Counted from the stretch's first letter, positions 34,259 through 42,660 are shown. The stretch: DNA of 64,000 nt from Sanguibacter hominis ATCC BAA-789 (GCF_012396185.1 NZ_JAAXOW010000001.1:620001-684000); one strand, 5' to 3'. The notes: a model not told the origin generated them from the letters alone. A program made the numbers and translations.

Positions 34259-34645
34259 TCACTTGAGCTCGACGGTCGCGCCAGCGCCCTCGAGGGCAGC
34301 CTTCGCGGCCTCAGCCTTGTCCTTCGCGACACCCTCGAGAACCGGCTTCGGGGCACCGTCAACGAGGTCCTTGGCCTCCTTCAGGCCGAGGCTCGTGAGG
34401 GCGCGCACCTCCTTGATGACCTGGATCTTCTTGTCACCGGCGGCGGCGAGGATGACGTCGAACTCGTCCTTCTCCTCCTCAGCCTCGACAGCGCCCCCCG
34501 CGGCGGGGGCCGCAACGGCGACGGCGGCGGGAGCCGCAGCGGTGACCTCGAAGGTCTCCTCGAAAGCCTTCACGAACTCGGAGAGCTCGATGAGGGAGAG
34601 CTCCTTGAAAGCCTCGATGAGCTCGGCGGTGGTGAGCTTCGCCAT
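34259..34645 (-). CDS. rplL: 50S ribosomal protein L7/L12
   Basis: A 128-residue L7/L12 stalk protein that recruits translation GTPases. The N-terminal dimerisation helices are [20 protein letters not shown] and [13 protein letters not shown]. The Ala/Gly/Val hinge spans about residues 33-55. The C-terminal domain contains [20 protein letters not shown] and [20 protein letters not shown]. It lies 84 bases after rplJ and is closed by a terminator hairpin. Confidence 0.98.
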   Translation of the reverse strand: MAKLTTAELIEAFKELSLIELSEFVKAFEETFEVTAAAPAAVAVAAPAAGGAVEAEEEKDEFDVILAAAGDKKIQVIKEVRALTSLGLKEAKDLVDGAPKPVLEGVAKDKAEAAKAALEGAGATVELK

Positions 34646-34729
34646 GATCGGCGTTCCTTCCTGTTGTCCTGCGTGAAGCAGAGAAAATGGTGTGAATGCT
34701 GGTTGCGCGAACGGTTCCGTGAGGAAACG

Positions 34730-35254
34730 TCAGGCAGCAGCCGAAGCCTGCTTCTCGCGCAGGGCGTCGATGGTGCGCACGGCCTGCGAGGCAGGAGCCG
34801 TGAACAGGTAGGCCGCCTGGAACAGCTTCGCCTTGAAGGCGCCCGCTGCCTTGGCCAGAAGAACCTCGCGGGACTCGAGGTCCGCGAGCTTCGTGATGTC
34901 CTCAGCGGTCAGCGCGCGTCCGTCGAGGACACCCGCCTTGATGACCAGCTGGGGGTTCGCCTTGGCGAAGTCACGCAGACCCTTGGCAGCCTCGACCGGG
35001 TCACCGGTCACGAAGGCGACAGCCGAGGGCCCGGCGAGCACGGCGTCGTCGATCTCGACGCCGGCCTCCTTGGCCGCGATAGCGGTCAGCGTGTTCTTCA
35101 CCACGGCGTAGGTTGCGTTGCCGCTGAGCGACCGACGCAGCTGCTTGAGCTGCGCGACGGTGAGCCCGCGGTACTCGGTCAGCACAACAGCGCTGGACTC
35201 ACGGAAGTTCTCCGTGAGCTCTGCAACTGCCGCTGCCTTGTCCGGCCTCGCCAT
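34730..35254 (-). CDS. rplJ: 50S ribosomal protein L10
   Basis: A 174-residue L10, the base of the L7/L12 stalk. It begins [20 protein letters not shown], followed by [20 protein letters not shown] and [17 protein letters not shown], and ends in the stalk-binding helix [14 protein letters not shown]. The ATG at 35254 gives the family length; upstream in-frame sequence is leader. The leader contains an attenuator-like terminator, suiting the known autogenous control of rplJL. Confidence 0.98.
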   Translation of the reverse strand: MARPDKAAAVAELTENFRESSAVVLTEYRGLTVAQLKQLRRSLSGNATYAVVKNTLTAIAAKEAGVEIDDAVLAGPSAVAFVTGDPVEAAKGLRDFAKANPQLVIKAGVLDGRALTAEDITKLADLESREVLLAKAAGAFKAKLFQAAYLFTAPASQAVRTIDALREKQASAAA

Positions 35255-35296
35255 GGCAATCCTTCCGATGGTGGTACCGCCGGCACCGGCCCCGGG

Positions 35297-35331
35297 AAAG
35301 AGAAAAAGAGCCCCGCGCAGTCGCGAGGCTC
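35297..35331 (-). promoter_or_regulatory. Attenuator-like terminator in rplJ leader
   Basis: GAGCCTCGCG pairs with CGCGGGGCTC (one G-U) around loop ACTG, followed directly by TTTTTCTCTTT on the minus strand. It is 43 bases upstream of the rplJ start, inside the leader. It is the only hairpin with a real U-run I found in the window, and so most likely a regulated terminator of the L10-leader type. Confidence 0.7.
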
Positions 35332-35444
35332 TCGGCGGGCTGACGCCCGGACAGTTCGCACCTGCGCCGGCCCCCGTTCTCACGGAGCTTCGGTCACTCG
35401 CACCTGGGCACGACTGACGACCTGCGGTCTTTGGTAACCGGATG

Positions 35445-35474
35445 AGACTAACCGAACCCGGGCCTGTTCGCCAA
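35445..35474 (-). promoter_or_regulatory. Candidate promoter of rplJL
   Basis: TTGGCG (35469-35474) and TAGTCT (35445-35450) are spaced by 18 bases on the minus strand. They sit between the CHAT gene stop and the attenuator. This gives a leader of about 185 bases. Confidence 0.45.
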
Positions 35475-35500
35475 ATCCGCGCCACGACCTCCGGCAGCGC

Positions 35501-38122
35501 TCACGCGACGTCCGACGTCAGGCAGACGAACGGCGACGCCTCCCCCGCGTCCGCCGTCACCACCGCGAGTGCCCGCGCCGGGTCGAACCCGGCGCGCACG
35601 AGCTCGTGGAGACGCGGCATGACGGCGCCCGCATGCTCGTCGGAGACAGGCTCGACAGCCGCGACGACGTGCCGCACCCCGAGCCTCAGGAGCACCGCGG
35701 CGAGCCCGAGCGACTGGCCGCCCGGCACCCCCGTCGCGCCGCCGACCTCGCACGCGGACAGCACCACGAGCCCCGCAGAGAGCGGCTCCCCGTCGAGCTC
35801 GTACGCGAACAGCGGGCCGTCCGCGAGCAGCACCGAGGAGAAGAGAGGGTTGTCCGCGACGTGCTTGCCGTGGACCGCGAGGTGCACGACGTCGTCGGAC
35901 CGCAAGGCATGCGCGGTCGCGGCGCACGTCGCCGTGTCCCCGGTCAACGCAGCCGCACCCGGGTACCCCGCGACGACCGCGGCGACCTCCCGCGCCGCGA
36001 GCGGGACAGCCGGCCCCGCGACCGCCGTCGTGCGTGACGCCGAGCCGGGGACGCCTCCCGGTCGCGCGCCCAGGAAGATCCCCGGACCGCACGGCGTCGG
36101 ACGCCCGCGGCGCGACGGGAGCACACCCCACGGGAGCGTCACGAGCCACGCAGGGCCGACCACCCGCAACGTGCCCACGTCCCCGAGCGGCGCGAGCAGC
36201 CCGGCGTCGAGGAGGGCGGCCTCGCGCGCGAGCGAAGCACGCGCGACGTCGCGCAGCGGCCCCGGCACGAGCGCGTTGGAGACCATGCGCAGGTCCGAGC
36301 GCAGACGCCGGGCCGACTCCTCCCAACGGGTCGCGTCACCCAGGTCGACGAGGCGCTCCACGCCCGCCGAGAGGACGGCGGCGAGCAACCGTCCGCGCAC
36401 GACGACGAACTGCGCGAGAGTGACCTCCGGCGCGTCCCTCAGCCGCCCGCGCACCTCGGCTGCCGTGAAGGGTCGTGGAGCGCGACCACCGCCCGCCTCC
36501 TGCCAGGAGAGCTCCCGCACCTGGTGACGCAAGGCGTTCGCCCGCTCGCGCAGCTCGGCGAGCCGGCCGACCGCCGCGGTCGGCTCCACCGCACGCAGCT
36601 GCTCGCTCACCCGCCGCAGCTCGGCGGACAGCGCCGCGAGCGGCCCCGACGCGTCGCGCGGCCGCACCCGCGCAGGCCCCGCGAACACCGAACGCCCACG
36701 GTCCACCGCCTCGAGGACCTCCCCCGCATCTCCCGTCCGGCACGCAGCTGCGAGGTCGACCTCCGCGAGCCGGCGACCGTGGATCGCGCTCGCCGTGACC
36801 GCCTCGACCGAACCGAACTGGGCCCGGAACTCCCCGAGCACCTCCTGCGCCCTGCGCACGGCCGCCTGCCCCGCCGCGCGGTCACCCCCGTCGAACTTGA
36901 GGAGCGCCTCCACGACGGCGCCGTGCACCCTCGACTCCACGGGACCGTCATGTCGTGCGGCCGCAGCCCCCTCGAGGAGCGTCGCGGCAGCCGCACCGTC
37001 CCCCGCGACCGCGCGAGCCTCGGCGGCGACCAGCCGCACACGCGTCCCGACATCAGCGGTGACGCGCCCCGACTCGTCGCGCTCGGACGCGTCGAGCAGC
37101 GCCTCCGCCTCCGTCGCGAGCTCGACGAGCTGGTCGCGCGGCGGCTCCTCGGCGCCGGTCAGAGCACCCAGGCGCGCCTGCAGCTCCGTCAGGTGCGCAC
37201 GCGCCGACCACACCACGTTGCCACGGTCGCCGAAGCGACGACGGGCCGACGCCGCGAGCTCGGCCGCGTCGGTGGCACGGCCGCTGAGCAGAGCACACCG
37301 TGCACGCAGCACCTCGACCTCAGCGAGGTCCTGCTCGAGGCCGCGCTCCTCGAACAGCGCGCCCGCGCGGGCGAGCCGCTCGTCAGCCTCGCCGACGAGG
37401 CCCGCCTCGAACAGCACCTGCGCGCGGTCGAGCAGCGCGATCGGCAGAGCGGACAGGTCGAGCCCGACGTCGGGCAGGTGCGTCTGTGCGGCGCGCTCCA
37501 TCGCGGCGAGCGCCTGCGGCAGGTCGCCCGCGAGGAACTCCGCGTAACCGAGGTTGTGGCTCGACTTGAACAAGAGCATCGCGTCGCCCATCGCCTCGGC
37601 TCGCGCGACGCACGCGCCGAGATCGGCGCGTGCCGCCGCGAGGTCACCACGGTCGAGGTGCAGGCATCCGCGGTTGAGCAGGAGGATGCACGCGTCGCGC
37701 GGCTCCGAGTCGTCGATGAGCTCGATCGCGGCGTCGAAGTGCGCCAGGGCCGCGTCGGGGTTGCCCGTGCGCAGCGCGTGCAGCGCACGCTGCCCGTGGA
37801 CGGCGACGACGACGGACGCGGCGTCGATCCCACGCGCGAGGCCGAGCGCGTCGGCGAGCCGGTTGTCGCACGCGTCACCGTCGCCGTCGACCTCGAACTG
37901 CGGCATCGCGAGAGCGAGGAGGAGGCGCGCGCGCACGAGCTCCGTGTCGCCGGAGACGGGGGCCGCGTCCAGGTCGTCGAGCGCGCGTGCGAGGACCTCG
38001 GCGGCATCCCGCGGCACCCCTCGGTCGGCGAGCGCGAGGCCGTCGCGGAGCGCGGCCCAGGCGCGGTCCGTGGGGGACGCAGGAGCAGCGAGGTCGTCGG
38101 CTCCGTCTGCGCGATCGCGCAC
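35501..38122 (-). CDS. TPR-CHAT caspase-like protease
   Basis: An 873-residue cytosolic protein. Residues 20 to about 420 are TPR-type helical repeats (for example ALHALRTGNPDAALAHFDAA, ACILLLNRGCLHLDRGDLAA). A linker follows, then a C-terminal CHAT caspase-like peptidase. The catalytic pair is His751 in VVHLAVHGKH and Cys791 in VVLSACEVGG, in the expected order and spacing. No signal peptide or membrane helix is seen. GTG at 38122 is chosen for its AAGGGG site seven bases upstream. It lies 97 bases after the subtilase gene, in a module with an ECF sigma factor. CHAT proteases cleave specific partner proteins; the substrate here is unknown. Confidence 0.9.
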   Translation of the reverse strand: MRDRADGADDLAAPASPTDRAWAALRDGLALADRGVPRDAAEVLARALDDLDAAPVSGDTELVRARLLLALAMPQFEVDGDGDACDNRLADALGLARGIDAASVVVAVHGQRALHALRTGNPDAALAHFDAAIELIDDSEPRDACILLLNRGCLHLDRGDLAAARADLGACVARAEAMGDAMLLFKSSHNLGYAEFLAGDLPQALAAMERAAQTHLPDVGLDLSALPIALLDRAQVLFEAGLVGEADERLARAGALFEERGLEQDLAEVEVLRARCALLSGRATDAAELAASARRRFGDRGNVVWSARAHLTELQARLGALTGAEEPPRDQLVELATEAEALLDASERDESGRVTADVGTRVRLVAAEARAVAGDGAAAATLLEGAAAARHDGPVESRVHGAVVEALLKFDGGDRAAGQAAVRRAQEVLGEFRAQFGSVEAVTASAIHGRRLAEVDLAAACRTGDAGEVLEAVDRGRSVFAGPARVRPRDASGPLAALSAELRRVSEQLRAVEPTAAVGRLAELRERANALRHQVRELSWQEAGGGRAPRPFTAAEVRGRLRDAPEVTLAQFVVVRGRLLAAVLSAGVERLVDLGDATRWEESARRLRSDLRMVSNALVPGPLRDVARASLAREAALLDAGLLAPLGDVGTLRVVGPAWLVTLPWGVLPSRRGRPTPCGPGIFLGARPGGVPGSASRTTAVAGPAVPLAAREVAAVVAGYPGAAALTGDTATCAATAHALRSDDVVHLAVHGKHVADNPLFSSVLLADGPLFAYELDGEPLSAGLVVLSACEVGGATGVPGGQSLGLAAVLLRLGVRHVVAAVEPVSDEHAGAVMPRLHELVRAGFDPARALAVVTADAGEASPFVCLTSDVA

Positions 38123-38161
38123 CAGTGCACCCCTTGACGTCTGTGCGCGCCGGGTGCTCCC

Positions 38162-38210
38162 TGCCCCGTCGTCGCCCGGTCAGTGTAGCGACGGCGGGCG
38201 ACGACGGGCA
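38162..38210 (-). other. Strong stem-loop between subtilase and CHAT genes
   Basis: An inverted repeat of 16 paired bases with one bulge (arms 38162-38178 and 38195-38210) spans most of the 97-base spacer. No U-run follows. It may be a partial terminator that makes CHAT expression lower than that of the sigma and subtilase genes, or an RNA-processing site. Confidence 0.6.
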
Positions 38211-38219
38211 GGGTTCTTC

Positions 38220-40046
38220 CTAGTCAGCGGCAGGATGCAGGCCCACGGCGGACCCGACCGCGGTCCAGGAGCGACCCCGCTGGTCCTTCGCCCTGGCGCC
38301 TACCTCGCCCGCATCCCCGGTCACGTCGCCAGGACGCTCGCCGAGCAGGTGCGCGGCGATCTGGCCGGCGAGGACCGGTCCGGCGAAGGACGTGCCGCTC
38401 CACACCGCGAAGCCCCCCTGGAAGGCGTCGGGGTCGATCGTCGATCGCGGGTTCGGGTCGTAGAAGCCGGGCGCCTCCCGCGTGGCCTGCCACGTCCCGT
38501 CGAGCGTGACCGGGGCAGTGCTCACGAGCCCCGCGCCGGGGCGCAGCGTCGTCACCCACGGGCCGTCGTTGCTGAAGAACGCGGTGGTCCCGTCGGGATT
38601 GAGCGCGCCGACGGTCGCCATAGGCGCGAACGCTCGCGGGACCTCCCGAGGGTCGACGACCTCGACTCCGCCGGAGCGGTGGTCGACGAGCGGCGCGAAC
38701 GCGGCCGGGAAGGTCGGGCGCGTGACGCCGTCGTTGCCCGACGACGCGACGACCGCGACTCCCCAGCGGCGCAGAGCCCGAAGTGCGCGGGCGAACGGCT
38801 CGTCGAACGCGGCGTCCTCGGGACGCTCGTGGTAGTAGCCGAACGACAGCGCGACGACGTCTACCGGGGCGTACCCCTCGAAGCCGGCGAGGCCGAGGAT
38901 GTGGAAGCGCAGCAGGTTGCGCAGCGACCGCAAGAGGTCAGACTCCGCGACGACGCCAGCACCCCCGTAGACGCGGCACGAGAGGATCGCCGCGTCCGGC
39001 GCCGTCTGGCGAACGAGGCCCGCGATGAACGTGCCGTGGCCCGCGACCGGGTCGAGCGGCCCGGTGAGCGGAGCGAGCGACATGCCCCCGATCTCGGAGT
39101 CCTCGACCTGGGCTGCCGGCGGCGTGAAGCAGCCGATCGGCGCGCCGAGCACCTGCGGGTCACGCACGACGACGTCGTCCCTGAGCCACGGGTGCTCGCC
39201 GACGCCCGTGTCGAGGATCGCGACGACCGGGCGGCGTGTGCCGTCGGCCGCGCGGTACGGCGAGTCTCCGTCTGCGAGACGGCGCTGCGGGTCGACACCT
39301 GCCCACATGACCGGCTGGCGGCCTCCGGACCCGATGGCCGCGTACTCCGCGAGACCCGACGCGGGGTGGGACTGCGTGAACGGGTGCGACTGCGTGAACG
39401 GATGGGACTGAGTGAACGGATGGGACTGAGTGAACGGATGGGACTGAGTGAACGGGTGCGACTGGGTGAAGGGGTGCGACTGGGTGAAGGGGTGGGACTG
39501 GGTGAAGGGGTGCGACTGGGTGAACGGCACCGCGCTCACCACGTGCTCGAGCCCGTACACCGGTACCGACGACCAGCTCTCCGGGTCGCGCGACGGCCCG
39601 TCGCCGACCTCACCCGCCTCGAGCTGCACCTTCTGCAGGATGTCCCACGCCTCCGGCGGAGACTGGACCCGTCCCGGCTCAGGAACGAGCGTCACCGCGT
39701 AGGTCTCGTCGCCCAGGTCGACAGCCGCGAGCAGCTCGCGGGCTCGAGGATCGTCGTTCTCGCCTCCGACCACGTCCGGGACGTCGGGCACGACCGCGTA
39801 CCCCTCCTCAGCGGCGACCTTTCGCAGCAGGTCGAGGCCAGGCAGCGCCGGCTCGCCGTCACCCGGCGTGGAGCCCACGGGACGCGGGCCCGAGACGATG
39901 ATCCGGTCGTTCACGTACCAGGTGGGCTGGAACCGCACGGCACCGAGCGTCTGGTCGGCGCCCGACGGGTCGAGGAACCTCGTCCGCCACTGCAGCGGGT
40001 CGTTGTCACCGTAGGGCAAGGACTGGTCTCGCGGCGGGACGGCCAC
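38220..40046 (-). CDS. Cytosolic subtilisin-like protease with PFTQSH repeat linker
   Basis: A 608-residue S8 serine protease. The N-terminal 170 residues are a domain I do not recognise (FQPTWYVNDRIIVSGPRP, LLRKVAAEEGYAVVPD). Residues 174-227 are nine perfect PFTQSH repeats. The peptidase follows with the triad Asp279 (AILDTGV), His337 (GHGTFIAG) and Ser553 (SGTSFAGP), plus the oxyanion Asn of SSGNDG. All catalytic residues are intact. There is no signal peptide, so unlike most subtilases it should act inside the cell. It begins 10 bases after the small-protein gene. The repeat linker may be a flexible or cleavable hinge. Confidence 0.92.
   Translation of the reverse strand: MAVPPRDQSLPYGDNDPLQWRTRFLDPSGADQTLGAVRFQPTWYVNDRIIVSGPRPVGSTPGDGEPALPGLDLLRKVAAEEGYAVVPDVPDVVGGENDDPRARELLAAVDLGDETYAVTLVPEPGRVQSPPEAWDILQKVQLEAGEVGDGPSRDPESWSSVPVYGLEHVVSAVPFTQSHPFTQSHPFTQSHPFTQSHPFTQSHPFTQSHPFTQSHPFTQSHPFTQSHPASGLAEYAAIGSGGRQPVMWAGVDPQRRLADGDSPYRAADGTRRPVVAILDTGVGEHPWLRDDVVVRDPQVLGAPIGCFTPPAAQVEDSEIGGMSLAPLTGPLDPVAGHGTFIAGLVRQTAPDAAILSCRVYGGAGVVAESDLLRSLRNLLRFHILGLAGFEGYAPVDVVALSFGYYHERPEDAAFDEPFARALRALRRWGVAVVASSGNDGVTRPTFPAAFAPLVDHRSGGVEVVDPREVPRAFAPMATVGALNPDGTTAFFSNDGPWVTTLRPGAGLVSTAPVTLDGTWQATREAPGFYDPNPRSTIDPDAFQGGFAVWSGTSFAGPVLAGQIAAHLLGERPGDVTGDAGEVGARAKDQRGRSWTAVGSAVGLHPAAD
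39366..39527 (-). repeat. Nine in-frame 18-base repeats in the subtilase gene
   Basis: Nine contiguous 18-base units each encode Pro-Phe-Thr-Gln-Ser-His. Units differ at synonymous positions: Pro CCG/CCC, Thr ACG/ACT/ACC, Ser TCC/TCG and His CAC/CAT, but none changes an amino acid. Units 3 to 5 are identical to each other, suggesting local duplication. Confidence 0.97.
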
Positions 40047-40056
40047 GTGGCCTCCT

Positions 40057-40560
40057 TCAGATCTCGATGGTCGGAGTCGTCAGGGTCGCAGAGCCGGACC
40101 CGACGTCGTGCAGGACAAACCCGACGAGGCCCCGGTCGACGCGAGGAAACGCGAAGCGACCGCCCTCGTCAGCCACGACCGTGCGTGGCTCGCTCCCAGC
40201 CCGCCGGAGCTCCACCTCGAGCTCACGTGGCGGGGAGACCCATCCGTCGACGCGCACCGCGCCGTCGTCGGAGGTCAGCGTGATCATCATGCTCAACGCG
40301 CTCGCGGTGAAGGTCACCGTGCGGGCAGCGACCGTGCTGCCGCCCTCGCTGCGCATCGCACCCTCGTATGACGCCAGCTCTTGCAGGCTCATCACCTCGG
40401 CGTCGAGCGCCGCGAGAGTCATCGCGAAGAGCGACCGCTCGACGAGATCACGCGGCACGGGGTCGCTCGCCTCGAGCGCGCCGCGCAGGCGACGCATGAC
40501 CTGTGCGTCCACCTCGTCGAGCAGGCCGCCTGCAAGCTCGTCCACATGTGCTTCTGTCAC
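40057..40560 (-). CDS. Small sigma-coupled protein of unknown function
   Basis: A 167-residue protein. Residues 1-60 are helical and acidic (VDAQVMRRLRGALEASDPVP, ERSLFAMTLAALDAEVMSLQ). Residues 75-165 look like a beta-sandwich, similar in pattern to carboxypeptidase-regulatory-like domains (VRVDGWVSPPRELEVEL, VVADEGGRFAFPRVDRGLVG). No signal peptide or membrane segment. The GTG start overlaps the sigma stop in GTGA, indicating coupled translation. Position next to an ECF sigma suggests an anti-sigma or adaptor role, and it may be the protease substrate, but it lacks the zinc-binding HxxxCxxC motif of ZAS anti-sigma factors. Confidence 0.75.
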   Translation of the reverse strand: MTEAHVDELAGGLLDEVDAQVMRRLRGALEASDPVPRDLVERSLFAMTLAALDAEVMSLQELASYEGAMRSEGGSTVAARTVTFTASALSMMITLTSDDGAVRVDGWVSPPRELEVELRRAGSEPRTVVADEGGRFAFPRVDRGLVGFVLHDVGSGSATLTTPTIEI

Positions 40561-41192
40561 GACCGAACGCCCCCATCCGACTCGAGCCTGACCCTGAGCT
40601 TGGCCAGGCAACGGCCCCTGGTGGGACCGATACTCCCGACCGGCATCCCGAGCGCCACCGATACCGACGCGTAGTCGGGCCGGTCCACGAACGCCACAAG
40701 ACGCAACAGCCGTTGACACCTCTCGTCCAGAGATCCGACGGCGTCCCAGAGAGCCCGGTCCCGCTCGGCGCGGATGACCGTCTCGCTCGGGTCGACGGAT
40801 ACGCCGGGGATCGGCGCGCCCCCGGCACGCGCCGATCCCTCGGCGTGGACGTCACCATCGAGCTCTGCGAGCCTCCTGCTCCCCCGAACAGTCCGCCACG
40901 CCGCACGCCTCGCGGACACCAACAGCCACTGCAGCACGGCCTGAGGATCTCGGATGGTCGTGGCCTTGCGGACCAGCTGCACCCAGACCCCCTGGACCAC
41001 GTCCTGAGCCTCCTCGGCATCCACGCCCTGTCCCCTGACGATGTGCCAGAGCAACGGGGTGACGTCCCGGACGAGCGTCTCGAGAGAGCCGGCATCGCCG
41101 TCGAGGTAGGCCGTCAGCGCGGCGGACGCGCGTCCAGCCAGATCGTCGTCACGGGCCCCCACCCGTGCTCGATCGTCCGCAACGGCGTCCAT
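40557..41192 (-). CDS. ECF-type RNA polymerase sigma factor
   Basis: A 211-residue group 4 sigma factor. Region 2 includes LVRDVTPLLWHIVRGQGVDA and EEAQDVVQGVWVQLVRKATT, the latter the promoter -10 recognition helix. Region 4 is LDERCQRLLRLVAFVDRPDY followed by a helix-turn-helix, VSVALGMPVGSIGPTRGRCL. Regions 1 and 3 are absent, as expected for ECF. GGAG lies close before the ATG. It is the first gene of a four-gene module (sigma, small protein, subtilase, CHAT protease) and probably controls its transcription. I could not find a convincing target promoter. Confidence 0.92.
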   Translation of the reverse strand: MDAVADDRARVGARDDDLAGRASAALTAYLDGDAGSLETLVRDVTPLLWHIVRGQGVDAEEAQDVVQGVWVQLVRKATTIRDPQAVLQWLLVSARRAAWRTVRGSRRLAELDGDVHAEGSARAGGAPIPGVSVDPSETVIRAERDRALWDAVGSLDERCQRLLRLVAFVDRPDYASVSVALGMPVGSIGPTRGRCLAKLRVRLESDGGVRS

Positions 41193-41342
41193 CCCAGCTC
41201 CTTCGGTACGTTCGCCTGAACACCGACAGGAGCTCAGGGTGGTTCGGCCTGATACATCGACATCGTGACGTTCTAGGGAGAGTCGACGTGGCCTCTGTCA
41301 CAACCTAGCGGTGCGGAGAATACCGCTCTACCCCCGCTCACG
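41193..41342 (-). other. Promoter region of the protease/sigma module
   Basis: About 150 bases between the rplA terminator and the sigma gene. No open frame is supported. TAGGTT is seen as a possible -10 and TTGTGA as a possible -35, but spacing does not fit a standard promoter. An ECF-type autoregulated promoter is possible. Confidence 0.4.
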
Positions 41343-41380
41343 CACGAAGGCCGGCCCCCGAACGGGGACCGGCCTTCGTG
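41343..41380 (-). terminator. Terminator hairpin after rplA
   Basis: CACGAAGGCCGG pairs with CCGGCCTTCGTG, and CCCCG with CGGGG inside, with one G-U pair on the minus strand. It is 22 bases past the rplA stop and separates the rplKA transcript from the accessory module. Confidence 0.8.
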
Positions 41381-41401
41381 GCGGTGCGAGGACTGCGAGG
41401 C

Positions 41402-42121
41402 TCAGGCCTCGTCGGTGTCCTCAAGGAGCTTCGTCGTGCGCGACTGGTCGAGCGGGATGCTCGGGCCGTTCGTCGTCGTCAGCGAGGCCTTCGTGATGTA
41501 GCGGCCCTTCGAGGAGGACGGCTTCAGACGGAGGATCTCCTCGATCGCCGCAGCGTAGTTCTCCACCAGCTGCGTCTCCGAGAAGGACGCCTTGCCGATG
41601 ATGAAGTGCAGGTTCGCGTGCTTGTCGACGCGGAACTCGATCTTTCCGCCCTTGATGTCCTCGACGGCCTTGGCGACATCCATGGTCACCGTGCCCGTCT
41701 TCGGGTTCGGCATCAGACCACGCGGGCCGAGCACCTTACCGAGGCGACCGACCTTGCCCATGAGGTCCGGCGTCGCGACAGCGGCGTCGAAGTCGGTGTA
41801 GCCAGCGGCCACCTTCTCGATGAGCTCGTCGCCGCCGACCTCGTCAGCGCCGGCCGCACGGGCCTGCTCTGCCTTCTCACCGTTCGCAAAGACCAGGACC
41901 CGAGCGGTCTTTCCGGTGCCGTGAGGAAGGTTGACGGTGCCACGGACCATCTGGTCCGCCTTGCGGGGGTCGACACCGAGGCGGAAGGCCACCTCGACGG
42001 TCGAGTCGAACTTCGTCGACACGGTGTCCTTCGCGAGGCGCACGGCCTCGAGAGGAGCGTAGAGCCGGTCGCGGTCGATCTTCTCTGCGGCGTTGCGGTA
42101 CGCCTTGCTGCGCGTTGCCAT
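41402..42121 (-). CDS. rplA: 50S ribosomal protein L1
   Basis: A 239-residue L1 of the movable stalk, which in many bacteria represses its own rplKA message. Motifs are [56 protein letters not shown] and a C-terminal [19 protein letters not shown]. The ATG at 42121 fits the family length. It is followed by a strong terminator rather than continuing into rplJ as usual. Confidence 0.98.
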   Translation of the reverse strand: MATRSKAYRNAAEKIDRDRLYAPLEAVRLAKDTVSTKFDSTVEVAFRLGVDPRKADQMVRGTVNLPHGTGKTARVLVFANGEKAEQARAAGADEVGGDELIEKVAAGYTDFDAAVATPDLMGKVGRLGKVLGPRGLMPNPKTGTVTMDVAKAVEDIKGGKIEFRVDKHANLHFIIGKASFSETQLVENYAAAIEEILRLKPSSSKGRYITKASLTTTNGPSIPLDQSRTTKLLEDTDEA

Positions 42122-42228
42122 CTGCTTCTCCTGTTTCAGCAGTCGTGGTGCGGGTCCGCGCGGACCCTTCCACTGGGGATTCTGGGGTGCCACGGCCTCT
42201 CGGCTGCGGCGGTGACGCTAGGGCGTTC

Positions 42229-42660
42229 TCAGCCCTCGACGGTGATGCCCATGGAGCGGGCGGTGCCGGCGATGATCTTCGACGCGGCGTCGAGGTCGTT
42301 CGCGTTGAGGTCCTCGAGCTTCGTCTGAGCGATCTCGCGGACCTGGGCGGCCGACAGCTTCGCCACCTTGGTGGTGTGCGGGGTCGCGGAGCCCTTGTCG
42401 ACGCCAGCGGCCTTCTTGATGAGCTCGGCTGCCGGCGGGGTCTTCGTGATGAACGTGAAGGAACGGTCTTCGTAGACCGTGATCTCCACGGGGATCACGT
42501 TGCCGCGCTGCGACTCGGTGGCCGCGTTGTAGGCCTTGCAGAACTCCATGATGTTCACGCCGTGCTGACCCAGCGCGGGGCCGATCGGCGGCGCAGGGTT
42601 GGCAGCACCAGCCTGGATCTGGAGCTTGATCAGGCCTGCGACCTTCTTCTTGGGAGGCAT
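42229..42660 (-). CDS. rplK: 50S ribosomal protein L11
   Basis: A 143-residue L11 at the GTPase-associated centre, required for RelA activation and the target of thiopeptides. It begins [20 protein letters not shown], then [20 protein letters not shown]. The N-terminal prolines tied to thiostrepton binding are present. The ATG at 42660 is the canonical start. The 107-base spacer to rplA shows no gene. Confidence 0.98.

Noticed and set aside
34039-34266. Possible small plus-strand gene after tadC
   Set aside because: It runs through the terminator hairpin at 34197-34232, is Arg/Pro-rich and has no ribosome site or domain.
39366-39527. Direct repeats resembling a CRISPR array
   Set aside because: The 18-base units are contiguous, have no spacers and are in frame in a protease gene. 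No cas genes are present.
41193-41342. ECF-type promoter for the sigma operon
   Set aside because: TTGTGA, TAGGTT and TAGAAC were seen, but no pair with acceptable spacing, so no promoter is claimed.
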